The notes beneath the pieces are model-generated. The model worked only from the letters and a program-made list of their open reading frames with translations, had not been told where the DNA came from and did not search any database. Source: Bacillus sp. FJAT-27445 (GTDB taxonomy: Bacteria; Bacillota; Bacilli; Bacillales; Cytobacillaceae). From it: a stretch of 64,000 nt of DNA. Location of the stretch: NCBI RefSeq assembly GCF_001510665.1, contig NZ_LMTI01000007.1, positions 18,197 to 82,196 of the forward strand, read 5' to 3'. The position numbers and the translations under genes are program-made. Below are positions 50,573-60,446 of this stretch, piece after piece (the first letter of the stretch is position 1; the number at the start of each line of letters is the position of its first letter).

Positions 50573-52423
50573 GTGAATTATAGGGCACTTTTTTTCGCAA
50601 TGTTAACAATTCCAGCAGTGTTATACATACATATTAAAAATTGGGATTTAATTTTGGTGGCTGTTTCTCTTGCCGCGATAGCCTATTTTCTAATCAGCCA
50701 GAATCAATTGAATAAGGCAAGGCAGGAAGCAAAACAGTTCAGGGAAGAGCTTTTTGAAAAAAACAAAAAGCTTGAAACAATATTCAGCCACTCCGCCTTG
50801 GGGATAATGGTTGCGAATAGGGACGGCCAACTGCTTGATGCCAATACAAAATTTCTTGAAATGCTTGGATATTCAATGGACGAGCTAAAGACACTCTCAT
50901 TCATTGACCTTACATTTCCCGAGGACCGCGAGAAAGACAGGGAGCTGTATAAGCTTGCTGTTGAAAAAAAAGGATCATATTCCAAGGAAAAAAGATACCG
51001 GAGAAAAAATGGCGAAATGTTCATCGGAAAACTTTCGGCTTCCTTTGTGCTTGGAGAAGATGGCGAGCCAATGTATGCGATTGCCCATGTAGAGGATATT
51101 ACAAAAGAAAAACTTCTTGAAAAAGATTTGAAGGAAAGCCAGAAACGGTACAGGGATTTAGTTGCCTACTCTCCTGAGCCAATCATTGTCCACCGGGACG
51201 GCCTGATTATTTTTGCGAATGAAAAAGCCTGCAAAATGGTTGGGATGACGATGAAGGAGCTGTACAATAAATCAATTTTTGATTTTATCAGCCCGGAATA
51301 CCACCAACGGACAAAGGAAAGGCTGGATGAGCTGCAAAACGAAATGGGTGAAGAGGAAGCCCGCCCTTTTAAAATCATCATTCCCAGCGGCCAGAAATTA
51401 ACGATTGAACTTACCCATAAAGCGATTGAATACGAAGGCCTGCCTTCCATCCAGGCGATATTCCGGGATGTCACAGAACGCAGGCGGCTTGAGAAAGACC
51501 TGAGAAAAGCGACTGAACGGTACAGATTTATTACTGAAAATTCTAAGGACGTCATCGCTTTTATCGATTCGGATGGGTGCTATGATTACATCTCCTCCGC
51601 TTGCAAGGATATCCTCGGCTATGAACAGGAGGAATTAATCGGCAAGAATGCTTTTAAGTTAATCCATGAAGATGATGTCCCCGAACTGGAACATGCCAGG
51701 CTTGAGAATCTATCAGGGGCGAAGGACCACTTTTCCCTCCTCTACCGCCATCAGTTGAAGGATGGCTCATATAGATGGATTGACACCGTTGCAAAGGTCT
51801 TAATGAATGAAAGAGGAGAAATTGACTCCATTCTTGCTATTTCGAGGGATGCGACCAAGCGGAAGGAAAAAGAAGAAAGCCTTGAAAATGCAAATGATTT
51901 CCTGAAGCTGCTTTCCTCCCTTGATGGCTTGACCGGCATTCCAAACAGGCGTTATTTAGAGGAAGTACTGGATAAAGAGTGGGAGCGGAATAAAACGAAT
52001 GTAACGCCTCTCTCTGCAATCATGCTCGATATCGATTGTTTCAAGCTATTCAACGATACGTTTGGCCATCTCGCAGGGGATGATTGTTTAAAACAAGTAG
52101 CATCAATCATTCGAGACGCCGTCAAACGCCCAAGGGACATTGCTGCAAGGTATGGAGGTGAAGAATTCATCATCCTCCTTCCCGAAACAGATAAGGCAGG
52201 GGCAATGGTCATAGCAGAAACCATTCGAAAATCAGTGCGTGAAAAGGAAATTCCACATCCATCTTCGGAAATTAGCAATTACGTTACGATTAGTGCCGGC
52301 TACGCCACAATCGTACCGGATGGCCAATTTACCCCTAAAGATCTGATTCACGAAGCCGACATCGCCCTCTATCAAGCCAAAAGGAATGGCAAAAACAAAG
52401 TATGCTGCCAACTAGCCCGGTGA
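50573..52423 (+). CDS. Membrane diguanylate cyclase with three PAS domains
   Basis: A 616-residue signalling enzyme. Two N-terminal helices (about residues 4-42), a coiled-coil linker, PAS domains at about 66-185, 190-305 and 315-435, then a GGDEF domain (about 445-612). The active site is YGGEEF (GGEEF 528-532). The product-inhibition I-site RPRD lies five residues before it, so the cyclase should be active and feedback-inhibited by c-di-GMP. No EAL or HD-GYP domain. The start is GTG 50573, six bases after GGGTGA. Confidence 0.92.
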   Translation: MNYRALFFAMLTIPAVLYIHIKNWDLILVAVSLAAIAYFLISQNQLNKARQEAKQFREELFEKNKKLETIFSHSALGIMVANRDGQLLDANTKFLEMLGYSMDELKTLSFIDLTFPEDREKDRELYKLAVEKKGSYSKEKRYRRKNGEMFIGKLSASFVLGEDGEPMYAIAHVEDITKEKLLEKDLKESQKRYRDLVAYSPEPIIVHRDGLIIFANEKACKMVGMTMKELYNKSIFDFISPEYHQRTKERLDELQNEMGEEEARPFKIIIPSGQKLTIELTHKAIEYEGLPSIQAIFRDVTERRRLEKDLRKATERYRFITENSKDVIAFIDSDGCYDYISSACKDILGYEQEELIGKNAFKLIHEDDVPELEHARLENLSGAKDHFSLLYRHQLKDGSYRWIDTVAKVLMNERGEIDSILAISRDATKRKEKEESLENANDFLKLLSSLDGLTGIPNRRYLEEVLDKEWERNKTNVTPLSAIMLDIDCFKLFNDTFGHLAGDDCLKQVASIIRDAVKRPRDIAARYGGEEFIILLPETDKAGAMVIAETIRKSVREKEIPHPSSEISNYVTISAGYATIVPDGQFTPKDLIHEADIALYQAKRNGKNKVCCQLAR

Positions 52424-52437
52424 AGCAGGGGACGTAT
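52420..52437 (+). repeat. 18-bp dispersed repeat at the diguanylate cyclase stop
   Basis: GTGAAGCAGGGGACGTAT; the TGA of this sequence is the stop codon of the preceding gene. The exact reverse complement is at 63742-63759. It is a GAAGCAGGGGACG-type intergenic motif I recognise from Bacilli. Confidence 0.5.
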
Positions 52438-52460
52438 CCATTGCTTCATTCTGGTTAGAT

Positions 52461-52494
52461 AAAAAGAAACGCCGTTAATTTGGCGTTTCTTTTT
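52461..52494 (+). terminator. Terminator after the diguanylate cyclase gene
   Basis: AAAAAGAAACGCC and GGCGTTTCTTTTT arms with an eight-base loop. Confidence 0.88.
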
Positions 52495-52569
52495 CTATCT
52501 CCGTTTTCATTTTCCGCCTGGCAGCCCCATTCATTTAGGCTGCTTGCACCTTAAATAACTTGTTCCCCA

Positions 52570-53826
52570 TTAGAAAGGAGTCGTGCAGACAGGTTTCGTT
52601 TCCGCCTTAAAAGCCTTCTCTACAACACGCAAGTAATTTGAATTACTGATTTTCAGCTTTCCATACCTGTACAGTTTTCCTGCGTCGACGGAACCCATCA
52701 TCAAAGACGAATAGTCTGATACATCCAGCTCGATTTCAAAATCAGGATGCTCGCCTACACCCTCTGAAAGCTTCCCATCCTCCAATTTCAGTTGAACTCT
52801 GGCAGGACAATCAGAGAAAAAGCTGTCATGGACAAGTATGGAAAAAGCCGCTGTCACGTTGTTGAATCTCCTGCCACCAATGTCTTCAATCATTTTATCA
52901 AGGTCGATGATCCTGTACATCAGCCCGACTCCTGAAGTGTTTGTTTCGTGAAAGACACTCGGAATCAGGTGGTCACTGCCATTCCTTGCGTCTCCTAGCA
53001 AGTACTCCAGGCCATCATCCTGTGTATTGAGGATAACACGCTCAATTTGGTCAGACTGTGTATGGAGGAATTTCACAAGGCTCGCGAGCGCATCTGGCGT
53101 TTCATTGATGAACTCTCTGATAACAAGATTGTTTCGGAGGAAATTTTGTTTATTGGACTGGTCAAACCCATAAATCATATAGCCTTGCAGTTCCTCGCCA
53201 TTGAAAGCGCCAACGATGCGGTTTTCGGGGTTTTTAAAAATAGCGTCTGTGTCAAACCCAGTTTTAAGAATCATGCCGTGTGTTTTTTTCGCGTAACGGT
53301 TATAGCATTCCCTGATTTTTTCCTTATCGGCCACCCCAAGCATCGCAAGCTCTTCCTTGCTTCCGCCAGGCGGAAAGCTTTCAGGCTTTATCCTGTATTG
53401 GTTCATCTTCGTCCCATAACCGAAGCCCATTTTTTTGTAAAAATCAGGCCTGAACGGATAGAGCATTGCAATTGATGCTCCTTTTTCCTTAAAATGCCGA
53501 ATAAAATATTCAATGAGCTCCTTGGCTACCTTCTCCTTTTTATGTAAAAGGTCGACGGCGACAAGGCCGACCCCTCCGGCAGGGACCATTTTTCCGAAAA
53601 GGTTCATTTCAAATGAATGGAGCCTCATCCCGCCAATCAGCTTCCCGGACCTGAACAGGCCGTAAAACTCGATCGTACCTGATTCTTCATGAACGCGGCG
53701 GAGATTACTGGCAAGCTTTTCTTTAAATTCAGGGGTATTTTCCTTATTTGCTGGAAAGGCCTGTATGGCAATGCCGGCAAAGTCCAGGAAATCATCCCCC
53801 TCCAATTTCCTGATTATAGATTCCAT
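52570..53826 (-). CDS. Eis-like GNAT acetyltransferase with SCP2-type tail
   Basis: A 418-residue protein of the enhanced-intracellular-survival (Eis) type. GNAT domain 1 includes VGLVAVDLLHKKEKVAKELIEY (acetyl-CoA motif) and YPFRPDFYKKMGFGYG. A second, divergent GNAT domain is in the middle, and an SCP2-like domain lies near residues 310-410 (GGRRFNNVTAAFSILV). Eis enzymes acetylate amines, including aminoglycosides; the substrate here is unknown. ATG 53826 follows GGGGAGTG. It is 21 bp downstream of another GNAT gene in a probable operon. Confidence 0.88.
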   Translation of the reverse strand: MESIIRKLEGDDFLDFAGIAIQAFPANKENTPEFKEKLASNLRRVHEESGTIEFYGLFRSGKLIGGMRLHSFEMNLFGKMVPAGGVGLVAVDLLHKKEKVAKELIEYFIRHFKEKGASIAMLYPFRPDFYKKMGFGYGTKMNQYRIKPESFPPGGSKEELAMLGVADKEKIRECYNRYAKKTHGMILKTGFDTDAIFKNPENRIVGAFNGEELQGYMIYGFDQSNKQNFLRNNLVIREFINETPDALASLVKFLHTQSDQIERVILNTQDDGLEYLLGDARNGSDHLIPSVFHETNTSGVGLMYRIIDLDKMIEDIGGRRFNNVTAAFSILVHDSFFSDCPARVQLKLEDGKLSEGVGEHPDFEIELDVSDYSSLMMGSVDAGKLYRYGKLKISNSNYLRVVEKAFKAETKPVCTTPF

Positions 53827-53847
53827 TTTGGCACTCCCCATGTTGTT

Positions 53848-54729
53848 CTATTCCATTTCCTTGTTCATCATGACCTGATTAACAAATGGCGTGAATCCTA
53901 TTTCCTTAAGGGCTCCATGGGCAAGGCTGCTTTTTTCTTTCGGCAGGTTTAGGACAACCCTTCTGATGTCATCGTCAAACGACCCAAAAAGGTAGTTTAA
54001 AAGTACCTGCATTATTTCCTTTGCATCCTCCCGGCTTTCATCCGCTTCACATTGATAAATTGTAGTTGCTGTGTGTACACCAGCTTCATTAAAACCTTTT
54101 TTGAAGTAGGCATAGCCGGCATCTTTTCCATTTTCATCAGACAGGATGGCTGCTTCGGCCACCTTGGCGCTTTGCCAGTGGGTCTGCCATGGATTGCCAC
54201 CCTTGTAAAATGGAAGGTTGCCAACCTGGACCGGATGGGCATCCCTTATGGAAAAACGTTCTCCTGCCTTGAGTGGATTATCTTCAAGTTTTCCTTTTAA
54301 CTCGAGGTATTCAAGGCGATCAACAATTTTATAACCAAGGCTTTCATACAATGCAATTGCTTTGTCGTTTCCTTCTATTGCCTCTAGCATTGCCAGCTGG
54401 ACGCCTTCCTGCTTGTAAACATTGAGCGATTCTTCCATAAGCGCGCGCCCGACGCCCTGCTTCCGGTATTTCACCGCAACCGCTGTGCCACCGTTCCACG
54501 CTGTTTTTACCCCTTTGATGGTGCGGATTCCATTCACGATCAATCCTGCAGGCTCTCCGTCCACAAATGCGACAACGCTCATAGATGGCGAGAGATCCTC
54601 TAATGGAAATCTTTGCAGGAAGGCCTCATGGGTCATCGTCAAATCCACGAAGTACTCCTCAAACCCAGTATTCCAAGCGGTTAACACTTCGTTGAATGTA
54701 CAATCTGTAAGCCGTTTTATCTCTATCAT
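53848..54729 (-). CDS. GNAT family acetyltransferase
   Basis: A 293-residue acetyltransferase. The N-terminal GNAT domain has AVAVKYRKQGVGRALMEESL (motif A) and GNDKAIALYESLGYKIV. A second GNAT-like half follows from about residue 155 to 290, so it is probably a tandem-domain enzyme. First of the two-gene acetyltransferase operon; GGGGGAGAG precedes the ATG. The substrate is not predictable. Confidence 0.87.
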   Translation of the reverse strand: MIEIKRLTDCTFNEVLTAWNTGFEEYFVDLTMTHEAFLQRFPLEDLSPSMSVVAFVDGEPAGLIVNGIRTIKGVKTAWNGGTAVAVKYRKQGVGRALMEESLNVYKQEGVQLAMLEAIEGNDKAIALYESLGYKIVDRLEYLELKGKLEDNPLKAGERFSIRDAHPVQVGNLPFYKGGNPWQTHWQSAKVAEAAILSDENGKDAGYAYFKKGFNEAGVHTATTIYQCEADESREDAKEIMQVLLNYLFGSFDDDIRRVVLNLPKEKSSLAHGALKEIGFTPFVNQVMMNKEME

Positions 54730-55016
54730 TCTCTCTCCCCCAATTAGCTTAATTTACCATTCCCGTTTAGTTTAACCATTTGGGGGTTTGGCCGTCAAAA
54801 ATGAACTGCCGCCTGGGAATTGGCGGGGCGGCAGTCATGTTTATTTATTTATTTGGATTTCTTTTTTAAACTATGCCTATGAAGGCATTTTGAGCGGGGA
54901 AGATTAATGAAATGTGTCTTTATAAACACGGTTAAGGGAATGCCGGTTTCAGTTTAGCCATCTGGTCATTTCGCGACTCTAAACCCGCGAAATGATAGTC
55001 CTGTGTCCCGATACTC
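54730..55016. other. Intergenic region with a hairpin
   Basis: ACTGCCGCC (54801) and GGGCGGCAGT (to about 54836) form a G/C-rich hairpin without a T-run. It is followed by A/T-rich TTTATTTATTTATTT. I see no gene. Confidence 0.4.
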
Positions 55017-55280
55017 TCAAAAAATCTGCAATCCGATTTTTACCGTAAACGGCCTTGCCACATTTTCGCGCGTCCTTTCAAGATTTCTTGGCCCATTGGC
55101 AAGTGCGTCTTCCAATGAAACTGCACCTTCAGTGATTCCGAAAATGGCATCGATATTTTCGTAGAGTGGTTCAATTCCATCGCCAAGGATTGCATACTCC
55201 GCTTCCGCCTCTATACCAAGCGGGTCGCTTACCGTTTTTGTAAAAATCCGCCCTCCAGTAGCATCTGCAAGCGACCGCAT
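55017..55280 (-). CDS. Hypothetical ORF downstream of the type III restriction gene
   Basis: An 87-residue protein starting MRSLADATGGRIFTKTVSDP, with AEAEYAILGDGIEPLYENIDAIFGI and a VARPFTVKIGLQIF end. An AAAGG site is close to the ATG at 55280. The frame is open further up to 55376, through the terminator of the restriction gene, where a strong GAGGAGG has no suitable in-frame start. I do not recognise the family. It could be the remains of a longer gene; reality as a gene is moderately supported by codon pattern only. Confidence 0.45.
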   Translation of the reverse strand: MRSLADATGGRIFTKTVSDPLGIEAEAEYAILGDGIEPLYENIDAIFGITEGAVSLEDALANGPRNLERTRENVARPFTVKIGLQIF

Positions 55281-55336
55281 TGTCCTTTCCATCCATCGGC
55301 CATCGAGTCCACGAACTTGCGAAAACCTCCTCTCAG

Positions 55337-55366
55337 AAAAAAAACAACCCGGGCATCGCCGGGCTG
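55337..55366 (-). terminator. Terminator after the type III restriction subunit
   Basis: CAGCCCGG and CCGGGTTG on the minus strand with a T8 run, three bases after the res stop codon. Confidence 0.8.
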
Positions 55367-55368
55367 CT

Positions 55369-58329
55369 TCATCCATTCACTTTCAGCATAAATTCATTTA
55401 CATCGCTTTCCGGTCCAGCAAAGGCGATTCCGGCATCAATTGCCTCAAAATGCTTTTTCGCAAATTTGATTTTCGCCAGTTCTTCGGGACGGAGGCCTGA
55501 TTCAATGCTTGTGCCTTTCGTCTCGATGACAAAGTACAGCTTTTCCTCACCGCCTTTTGTGATGACCGCAGCCCAGTCCGGGTTGTAATTGCCAACTGGC
55601 GTTTCAATTTTGAACCAGCCAGGCAGCTTTACGTATACTTTGACATCGGGATCGTTTTCAAACCGTTCGGCAAACTTCGCCTCGATGGTATAAGAATCGT
55701 ACAGCACAAAGTCGAACGGGGACTTTCTGCTTGGCAATGCGTTGTCATTCAAATAGGCAAGCAGCTCTTCATTTTTGAAAAGTTCGACCGCATAGCAGGA
55801 ACTGTCCCCAATCTTGTGGTAACGGACCCCATCCGCGAGCAGGAGCTTCATTTCCCGCTGGATGATTTTTGATGCTTCTTCAATGAACTTTTGCGGATTG
55901 TTTTTAAAATCGTCAAGCCTTCCGCAAGCGGCCAAAATTCGCACTACCGTTTTCCTTGTCAAGTTTGTCCTGTTCTGCAGCTCGGTGATGATATCTGGAA
56001 GCACACGGCCCGGAGCAATGTAGTCCTCGACACGTTCGCTTGTCATCGAGCCTTCCACGCCTGATAAACGGTCAATCCCTGAAATCCGGTCCTTCCTTGA
56101 GATGATCCGCACCCTGTCAATTTTGGGCATCGTGGAAATTCCGGCCACCGCTTTTTCAATCAGCTCGCCGCTGTCAAATTCAACCGAGTAAACAGTCTTG
56201 TACTTGATTTTATCCCACAGCTCAAGGAACTCGGCAGAATCGAGGACAGCCTTGTTCAGCTTTACTTTTCGTTTCTTCGAGGCATCTTTGATCGGCAGAC
56301 GGTTCACAATATGGTTCAATTCCCTCATGATGGCTGATGTCCATGGACTAAATTCATCTGGGAGCACGAGCCCGCCCTTTTCAAGTGCTTCCTTCATTGA
56401 GCCTGTTGCCTTGTCTTTTCCGTCTACATACCTGGAGGCCTTCAGCCAAGCGAACAACTCCGCCGATTTATCATATCCAAGCGGTTTTAATTCATCGCTT
56501 TCCGGATTAAAATAACCAAGTTTCGCGAACGTATGCTTTTCAATTTTCCCAAAAACAATCCCGGTCTGCTCTTCCATTTCCTTCTGCAGGTTTGCGACAA
56601 ACTCTTCATATGATTCATTCGCCATAACGGTAAGCGTATTAATATTGTAATCATCGACGCGCTCTCCGTCCTGGTTCACGGCGAGCCTCAAGCCGCGGCC
56701 GATTTCCTGGCGCCTGCTTATATACGTGCCCGCTGAATCCTTAAGCGTACAAATCTGGAATACATTCGGGTTGTCCCAGCCTTCCCGGAGTGCCGAATGC
56801 GAAAAAATGAACCTAAGCGGCTCATCAAGGCTTAGAAGCCGTTCCTTCTCCTTCATGATCAGTGAGTAGACATCCGTATCAGCGGCTGTGTTTCCTTTCG
56901 TATCCTTCAACACGCCTTTTTTATCCTGGGCAAAATAACCGTTGTGAATCCTGTCTACCTGTCCGGCTTCCTCAATGATGTCTTCAAAAAGTCCCCGGTA
57001 TTTCGGCTTTTGGATCAGCTTCCGGTATTCTTCTTCAAAAATCTCCGCGTATATACCGGGAACCGGTCGCCCGTTCCCATCGTAATCACGGTAGTTTGCG
57101 ACCTTGTCTATGAAAAACAAACTCAGCACTTTGATTCCTTTAGGCTTCAGCAGCAATTCCTTGTCGAGGTGCTCTTCGATTGTTTTACGAATTTGATACT
57201 GTTTCAAATTATCTTCTCCGAACGAACCGATCGCTTGCCCAATCGCAAGCCTGTTTCCGTTTACCTCGATTGATTCACTGCCTTCGGTCCAGTCGATTTG
57301 CTCAACGAACACGTTGCGGTACAGCTCCCTCCCGCCTGAAACGTCGAACAGCTCATCGCCGTTTTTCACCATTTTAGCCGTCCGCTTTACCTTTCCTTGT
57401 TTTTCCACGTCAAGTTCAAGCTTCGCCTTGCCCGGCTTCACTTCAATCAGCTTCATGTATGGCTGATTATGGTCTTGTTCGGAACGGACCGACATGACTT
57501 CGATTTTCTTGACGAGTTTTTCATTATACGCATCGACCGCATCGAGCCTGTACACCATATTGTATGTTTCCACATGCGTCGCCGAATAGCGAAGGGTGCA
57601 AAGCGGCTGCAGCGAGGAGATGGCTTCCTTCGATTTTGGCGTCCTATCAACGCTTTGCGGCTCATCGATGATGGCGATCGGGTTCGTCTGCTGGATGAAC
57701 TCAATCGGACGGTAGCCATTCATCCGGTCATTCGGGCGGTGGATCAGGTTCGATTTATCCTCTTTGTCCGGGTCATCAAAGCTTTTCCGGAAAGCATCGA
57801 TATTGATGATCATCACCTGGATAGCAGTTGCGGTCGCAAAATTTCGGACCTTGTCGAGCTTGTCGGAATCATAAACGAAATACTCAAGCGGAGTCCGGTC
57901 ATAAAGCTCGGCAAAATGCTGTTTCGTTACCTCGAGTGATTTATGGACGCCTTCGCGGATGGCGACAGACGGAACGACTATGACAAACTTGGAAAACCCG
58001 TATTTCCGGTTCAATTCATAGATCGTCCTCAAATACACGTACGTTTTTCCGGTCCCTGTCTCCATCTCGATGGTAAAATTCATGCCACCAAGCGTTTCGC
58101 TCCTTGCAAGGCCGTTTTCGACCTGGATTTCCTGGACATTTTTCAAAATTCGATCCTGGGTCAATTCAAGCCTGTTCCCCACTCCCAGATCGGTCTGAAG
58201 CATCCCCGCATCTTCCCCATAGGAAACCGTGAAGTTCGACTGCTTCATCGGCTGGCCTTTAAATATGCCAATAATGGAATCAATCGCCCGGCGCTGGTAG
58301 GGAAGGTCGGAAATAAATTTCAATTTCAT
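55369..58329 (-). CDS. res: Type III restriction enzyme, Res subunit
   Basis: A 986-residue subunit with a superfamily 2 helicase/translocase module: Walker A METGTGKTY (89-97), DEPQ box IIDEPQSVD (221-229), and motif VI RRQEIGRGLRLAV. A C-terminal PD-(D/E)xK nuclease follows: NPDWAAV (Asp 918) and FVIETKG (Glu 936, Lys 938). All catalytic residues are present. It cuts DNA after ATP-driven interaction of two head-to-head unmethylated sites. It lies 3 bp downstream of mod, with a weak AGGAG site. Confidence 0.94.
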   Translation of the reverse strand: MKLKFISDLPYQRRAIDSIIGIFKGQPMKQSNFTVSYGEDAGMLQTDLGVGNRLELTQDRILKNVQEIQVENGLARSETLGGMNFTIEMETGTGKTYVYLRTIYELNRKYGFSKFVIVVPSVAIREGVHKSLEVTKQHFAELYDRTPLEYFVYDSDKLDKVRNFATATAIQVMIINIDAFRKSFDDPDKEDKSNLIHRPNDRMNGYRPIEFIQQTNPIAIIDEPQSVDRTPKSKEAISSLQPLCTLRYSATHVETYNMVYRLDAVDAYNEKLVKKIEVMSVRSEQDHNQPYMKLIEVKPGKAKLELDVEKQGKVKRTAKMVKNGDELFDVSGGRELYRNVFVEQIDWTEGSESIEVNGNRLAIGQAIGSFGEDNLKQYQIRKTIEEHLDKELLLKPKGIKVLSLFFIDKVANYRDYDGNGRPVPGIYAEIFEEEYRKLIQKPKYRGLFEDIIEEAGQVDRIHNGYFAQDKKGVLKDTKGNTAADTDVYSLIMKEKERLLSLDEPLRFIFSHSALREGWDNPNVFQICTLKDSAGTYISRRQEIGRGLRLAVNQDGERVDDYNINTLTVMANESYEEFVANLQKEMEEQTGIVFGKIEKHTFAKLGYFNPESDELKPLGYDKSAELFAWLKASRYVDGKDKATGSMKEALEKGGLVLPDEFSPWTSAIMRELNHIVNRLPIKDASKKRKVKLNKAVLDSAEFLELWDKIKYKTVYSVEFDSGELIEKAVAGISTMPKIDRVRIISRKDRISGIDRLSGVEGSMTSERVEDYIAPGRVLPDIITELQNRTNLTRKTVVRILAACGRLDDFKNNPQKFIEEASKIIQREMKLLLADGVRYHKIGDSSCYAVELFKNEELLAYLNDNALPSRKSPFDFVLYDSYTIEAKFAERFENDPDVKVYVKLPGWFKIETPVGNYNPDWAAVITKGGEEKLYFVIETKGTSIESGLRPEELAKIKFAKKHFEAIDAGIAFAGPESDVNEFMLKVNG

Positions 58330-58332
58330 TCC

Positions 58333-60219
58333 CTACACGCTCCTGACATCGAGAATACCGTTTTTCTTTAGCGTCTGGATGGCATTGGTCTTGACCGTAT
58401 CGTCCGGGAAACCAGATTCCTTGAAAATCACCTTTGTATCGGCAAGGTCAGATTTATGCTTCGCCAGCTCATTAACGAGGTCCATGGTGATTTCATCTTC
58501 TAAGCAAAGCAGGACAGCCCCATCAGCAACCTTATAAATTGACCTTCCGGCAAACTGGATTTCCTCGACCATTTCTGTCAGCGAGGTTCCAACCTTCAGG
58601 AGCATCTCGGCGAGAAGGTCCTCCTTCGTCCGGCCTTCTTTGATGCTGTTTTCAAGGTCGAACAGGCTTTTTTCGAGATTGTCCGTATCCGGATCCCATG
58701 CCTTGATGTTCGAGCTATCGAGCTTATACACTTTGAATCCGGTATCCGCCTCCCGTCCACCTGCGGTATTTATTTTTTCCCCAGCACGGCGGATGCGCAC
58801 TTTCGCTATTTCACAAATCGTTTTGAAGCCTTCCCTCGCCGCTTCTGAATCAGGGCTTGTCCGTTCCGGAAGCTGGACCATGATGAACTTCCGCCTGCTG
58901 CCGAATTCCCTGTTTACATCCATGACCGCATGGGCGGTGGTTGCCGAACCCGAGAAGAAATCTAGGATCAAATCGTCCTCTCTAGAACCAATCAGAATGA
59001 AATCCTTAATGAGCTCGAGCGGTTTCGGGTTGTCGAACACTTTCCCGTTAAATAGGCTTTTCAGCAAGTTCGTCCCGTTCCCCGAGCTGTATTCAGGCTT
59101 GTAGAACAGCGACTTCGGTTTTTTGCCGCGAATGCCCTTGTCTTCTTCGAGGCGCTGCTTTTTGTAAAAAGAAATGCCGTTCGCCGTTTTTTTTACAATG
59201 ATCTCATCATACGTTTCTGCGAGCGTTGCCTTCGAGCGCCGCCATGACATCTCCTTGCCGTCCGCTGTTTTCGGAAACACCTCGTAGTCGTCGGCATTCA
59301 TCCTCTCGATTGAAATCCGCGAAAGGTCCTTCGTGACATAAATCGGGTAATAGCCTTTCGGGCGTTTTTCGCGCGCGCCCGCCTCACCTGTCCGCATCAA
59401 TGTCGCGCCTTGCTTGTAATTGCCCTTCTCGTCCTTCAGGCTGTAATCGCCGATATCTTCCTCCGTCAGTGGCAGCTCGCCAATCGAATCCTCATTGGAG
59501 ATGTTTTTGCAATAAACAAGTGTATATTCATGCGTTCCCGAGAAGCCGTATTGGTCATTATTTCCTTTCATGTTCATGATGGTCGGCAGCTGGGCGACGA
59601 AATTGATTTCTCCAAAAATCTCGTTGCAAATGGCGCGAAGGTTGGTCACTTCATGATCATCAATGGAAATGAAAATTACCCCGTCGTCTGAGAGCAAGTT
59701 TCTGGCAAGCTTCAGCCGCGGATACATCATGTTCAGCCAATCGGTATGGAAGCGCCCGCTCGTTTCGGCATTCGCCTTCGTTGCCTGCCCCGTCATTTCC
59801 TTGTAGTTTTTCAGATTGTCAAAAAAATTGTCCTTGTATACAAAATCTCTTCCCGTATTGTACGGAGGGTCGATATAAATCATCTTCACCCTGCTGAAAT
59901 ATGCTTTTTGCAAAAGCTTCAGGACCTCCAGGTTATCGCCTTCAATGTAGAGATTTTCAGTGGAATCCCAGTTGTTGCTTGAGTCTATATCAGGACGAAG
60001 CGTCCCCGTGGAAGGGGTTTGGGCAATTTTCAATGCCTGCGCTTTTCCATTCCAGCTGAACTCGTAGCGTTCCCTGCCCGTTTCAACCGCCTCGCCTAGC
60101 AATGCCCGCAATTTTTCAAAATCAATTTCCCCTTCCGTGGCCGCTTCGGGAAAAAGCCGCTTAAGTTCGCTGATGTTTTGCTTCGTTATATTAAAAGAAG
60201 TACTTTCAATTTTTTGCAT
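58333..60219 (-). CDS. mod: Type III DNA methyltransferase, Mod subunit
   Basis: A 628-residue beta-class adenine-N6 methyltransferase: catalytic DPPYNTG (117-123) precedes the SAM motif DFFSGSATTAH (420-430). The intervening roughly 300 residues hold the target-recognition domain. It methylates one strand of an asymmetric site and guides Res. No homopolymer or tetranucleotide tract is seen in the gene, so no sign of phase variation. AAGGGGAG precedes the ATG. Confidence 0.94.
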   Translation of the reverse strand: MQKIESTSFNITKQNISELKRLFPEAATEGEIDFEKLRALLGEAVETGRERYEFSWNGKAQALKIAQTPSTGTLRPDIDSSNNWDSTENLYIEGDNLEVLKLLQKAYFSRVKMIYIDPPYNTGRDFVYKDNFFDNLKNYKEMTGQATKANAETSGRFHTDWLNMMYPRLKLARNLLSDDGVIFISIDDHEVTNLRAICNEIFGEINFVAQLPTIMNMKGNNDQYGFSGTHEYTLVYCKNISNEDSIGELPLTEEDIGDYSLKDEKGNYKQGATLMRTGEAGAREKRPKGYYPIYVTKDLSRISIERMNADDYEVFPKTADGKEMSWRRSKATLAETYDEIIVKKTANGISFYKKQRLEEDKGIRGKKPKSLFYKPEYSSGNGTNLLKSLFNGKVFDNPKPLELIKDFILIGSREDDLILDFFSGSATTAHAVMDVNREFGSRRKFIMVQLPERTSPDSEAAREGFKTICEIAKVRIRRAGEKINTAGGREADTGFKVYKLDSSNIKAWDPDTDNLEKSLFDLENSIKEGRTKEDLLAEMLLKVGTSLTEMVEEIQFAGRSIYKVADGAVLLCLEDEITMDLVNELAKHKSDLADTKVIFKESGFPDDTVKTNAIQTLKKNGILDVRSV

Positions 60220-60446
60220 CTAAAACTCCCCTTACAAGATGGAAATCATCATAGGATTGAACAGGACTCTGTTCCTGGTCCGCAATCATTTCCTTTTTAG
60301 TATAACAAACTCGCTTGAAGGGATAAACGCCTCAGGGATGGGACATGTAACTGCACAAGTTTTCGTTTAAGTCTACTTGGTTGACTTTGGGAAAAGCGTT
60401 GTTTTAAGATATCTTTAGTTCAAGGTATACTTAAGGAGGCTATAAC

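Noticed and set aside
55369-60219. Larger defence island around the type III system
   Set aside because: Neighbours are acetyltransferases and metabolic genes; no other defence gene is recognisable.
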